This document shows, piece by piece, positions 11,310 to 12,891 of a stretch of DNA of 12,891 bases (position 1 is its first letter; each line of letters starts with the position of its first letter). Below the pieces are notes generated by a model. That model was not told the origin of the DNA. It did no database searches and saw only the letters and a program-made list of their open reading frames with translations. Both the position numbers and the translations under genes were made by a program. This DNA comes from Candidatus Uhrbacteria bacterium (lineage in GTDB: Bacteria; Patescibacteriota; Patescibacteriia; CAIXNZ01), in NCBI GenBank assembly GCA_011046145.1, contig DSBA01000055.1, positions 1 through 12,891 of the forward strand. The letters run 5' to 3'.

Positions 11310-12590
11310 TTATCTAATATAATTTAAAGGATTATATCTTGTGTTGCCGAATCTGACTTCAAAATGCAGATGAGAACCTGTTGAATAACCGGTTGAGCCC
11401 ATTTCACCTAAAACTTCTCCCTTGTCTACTTTTTGGCCTTCTTTAACATAGATTTTTTGGAAATGACCGTATAAAGTGCTTTTGCCGCCGCCATGGTCAA
11501 TAATAACATGGTAGCCATAGCCATAATTAAGAAAAGCTACTTTACTGACTGTTCCGCTTTCAGCTGCCCAAATAGGAGTGCCAAAAGGAGCGGCAATATC
11601 CAGACCTAAGTGTCGCCAGTTAAAGTATTGGGTGATACGGCGCGCGGATGTCGGCCAAAGCATTTTTGTCGGGTCTGATGGGATGACTGGAGAAACTGGC
11701 TGGAAAATTTGCTGGATAGGAGCTAGTCTTGCAGGCGCGGGCGGTGGAGCATAATATGCCTGTCCGCCCGGGATTATCAAGTTTTGGCCGACTTGGATAT
11801 CTCTTTCGTTTGCCAGTTTATTAAATTCAATGATTTTTTCTTTTTCCGCTTTATATTTTTGGGCTATTTTGTCCAAAGTGTCCCCTGATGCTATTTTATA
11901 GCTAATGCCGCTAGTCGGCAAAATTCTTAATATCTGCCCGGGTTTAATAATGCTGGATTTATTAAGATTATTTTCCCATAATATTGTTTCCGAGGTGATA
12001 TTAAAATTTTGGGCGATAGAGCCGATTGTATCCCCTTCTTTAACTGCGTATTCTATTGTTTTATCCCTTTGTATTTTAGAGGCTTCAATTGAAGCTATTT
12101 CCGGTTTAACTAAAGCTGTGCCTTCTGCCGTTAATGTTAAAAATGTTTCTTCTGGAGCCAATTCTTGGTCTGTTAAAATTTTTTGCGGCGCGGCGACAGC
12201 AGCAGTTTCCCCGCCCGTATAATCAGTTGTTTTTGATAAAGTCGCTTCAAGCCTTTCTTCAATATATTCATCTCCTATATTTTTGCCGGTGGCTATGGCG
12301 TATAAAAAACTTTTTTCGCCAAAGCTTTCAGCGCGGGTTTCTTTGGTCAGGATATTTGCAAACCCTATGCTGGTCACAAGTAAGGTTATAATTAGGTGAG
12401 GCAGGTATCTGTTAATAAAAAGATAAACGGGTTTAATTTTTTCTGCCGGGAATATTTTTCTTGTAGCTTTTTTTAGAAGCAAATAAAGCTTGTAAAAATT
12501 AATAATTATTAATCTGTAAATAAATATGCCAATGGTTTTTAGCGGTTTTAAAAAGATTATTTTTAATAAATTAAAAAAGGACTTTGTCAT
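11310..12590 (-). CDS. Membrane-anchored LysM plus M23 peptidoglycan endopeptidase
   Basis: The protein should cut peptide cross-links of peptidoglycan at the cell surface. Numbering from a possible TTG start at 12611: a basic, hydrophobic N-terminus (1-70); a transmembrane helix (about 71-88, HLIITLLVTSIGFANIL); a linker; LysM repeats at about 187-231 (YAVKEGDTIGSIA) and 237-281 (YKIASGDTLDKIA), which bind glycan; a proline-rich hinge (288-315); and an M23 LytM domain (about 320-433). Zinc ligands H334 and D338 (HLGLD) and H416 (HLHFEV), and catalytic H383 (YGH), are all present, so it should be active. I place the start at the ATG at 12590 because the TTG at 12611 has no ribosome-binding site, whereas AAAGG lies 10 nt before the ATG. 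It is a single-gene unit. Confidence 0.93.
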   Translation of the reverse strand: MTKSFFNLLKIIFLKPLKTIGIFIYRLIIINFYKLYLLLKKATRKIFPAEKIKPVYLFINRYLPHLIITLLVTSIGFANILTKETRAESFGEKSFLYAIATGKNIGDEYIEERLEATLSKTTDYTGGETAAVAAPQKILTDQELAPEETFLTLTAEGTALVKPEIASIEASKIQRDKTIEYAVKEGDTIGSIAQNFNITSETILWENNLNKSSIIKPGQILRILPTSGISYKIASGDTLDKIAQKYKAEKEKIIEFNKLANERDIQVGQNLIIPGGQAYYAPPPAPARLAPIQQIFQPVSPVIPSDPTKMLWPTSARRITQYFNWRHLGLDIAAPFGTPIWAAESGTVSKVAFLNYGYGYHVIIDHGGGKSTLYGHFQKIYVKEGQKVDKGEVLGEMGSTGYSTGSHLHFEVRFGNTRYNPLNYIR

Positions 12591-12686
12591 TTCGCTAAAG
12601 CCTTTAATCAAAATAATCAGGATTTTAATAAAAAAATGTTTAATCTGGATACTAATATATTTTATCCCTTATCATTTTGCCAGGTA

Positions 12687-12730
12687 ATTTTTAGTTAAGC
12701 CCGGTTGTTTTCATGCTGCCGGCTAAAAAT
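12687..12730 (-). promoter_or_regulatory. Hairpin in the long leader of the M23 peptidase gene
   Basis: ATTTTTAG (12687-12694) pairs with CTAAAAAT (12723-12730), and CCGG (12701-12704) with CCGG (12719-12722), in a leader of about 165 nt. There is no T-tract on the minus strand after the hairpin. A regulatory role is possible but unproven. Confidence 0.35.
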
Positions 12731-12761
12731 GCCTTAAAAACAAAATGAATTTATATTTTTG

Positions 12762-12790
12762 AGTATAACAATAGCCTGGATTTATGTCAA
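12762..12790 (-). promoter_or_regulatory. Consensus promoter of the M23 peptidase gene
   Basis: On the minus strand TTGACA (12790-12785), 17-nt spacer, TATACT (12767-12762), with a start near 12755. It is divergent from the plus-strand promoter at 12814-12842; 23 bp separate the two -35 boxes. Confidence 0.8.
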
Positions 12791-12813
12791 TATCTTAATT
12801 TCTAAAATTTATA

Positions 12814-12842
12814 TTGACAGAAGAATTTTTGCGGGCTAAAAT
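12814..12842 (+). promoter_or_regulatory. Consensus promoter for a gene beyond the right edge
   Basis: TTGACA (12814-12819), 17-nt spacer, TAAAAT (12837-12842), predicting a start near 12849. The remaining 40 or so bases hold no start codon with a clear frame, so the gene lies outside the window. Confidence 0.7.
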
Positions 12843-12891
12843 AAAAGAGCGTATTAAATCCTTTTCTTTTTTTGCTTATTTTAGCCTAAAA

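Noticed and set aside
11905..12391. Plus-strand ORFs of 105 and 85 codons
   Set aside because: Both overlap the well-supported M23 peptidase gene in antisense and show no domain signature.
12691..12714. Seven-codon ORF (MKTTGLN) in the M23 gene leader
   Set aside because: No ribosome-binding site, and it lacks the runs of a single amino acid expected of an attenuation leader peptide; likely chance.

Overview
The window is AT-rich bacterial DNA with short, compact genes. It looks like a Candidate Phyla Radiation (Patescibacteria, probably Parcubacteria-like) genome. This rests on gene content and style: an rpsO–NYN nuclease–pnp cluster, a DksA/TraR zinc-finger gene abutting lspA, a YifB/ComM-type ATPase, a membrane-anchored LysM plus M23 peptidase, AT-rich palindromic repeats between genes, and very few Shine-Dalgarno sites. 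The lineage is an inference. All eleven main genes end in TAA.

Layout. 1–122: the last 37 codons of an insertion-sequence transposase and its probable end. 127–3656: the RNA cluster, with ribosomal protein S15, a NYN/LabA-like nuclease and PNPase. The PNPase gene has a long leader hairpin and a strong terminator. 3657–4165: no ordinary gene, but a minus-strand transcription unit with a consensus promoter, many stems and a 19-bp terminator hairpin. 4166–4740 (minus): an uncharacterised gene that reads as one protein only if a -1 shift occurs at a run of seven A. 4849–6333: a membrane-anchored DUF3352-like protein whose promoter implies a leaderless mRNA. 6334–6997: a possible 44-aa membrane peptide, then a second candidate structured RNA of about 350 nt with its own promoter and terminator, then tandem promoters. 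6998–7837: DksA/TraR-like regulator and signal peptidase II, back to back. 7924–10850: yifB and an uncharacterised coiled-coil protein 13 bp downstream. 10853–12790 (minus): a small uncharacterised protein and an M23 peptidase, each with its own promoter and terminator. 12814–12842: a plus-strand promoter for a gene beyond the window.

Functional themes are RNA processing and translation (S15, PNPase, NYN), stringent-type transcription control (DksA/TraR), envelope maturation (LspA, M23 peptidase, DUF3352-like) and DNA processing (YifB/ComM). The most novel material is the two candidate RNAs (3686–3987 minus, 6516–6865 plus). Neither matches tmRNA, RNase P RNA, SRP RNA or 6S RNA by the motifs I can recall. 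No tRNA, rRNA, CRISPR array or complete mobile element is visible.
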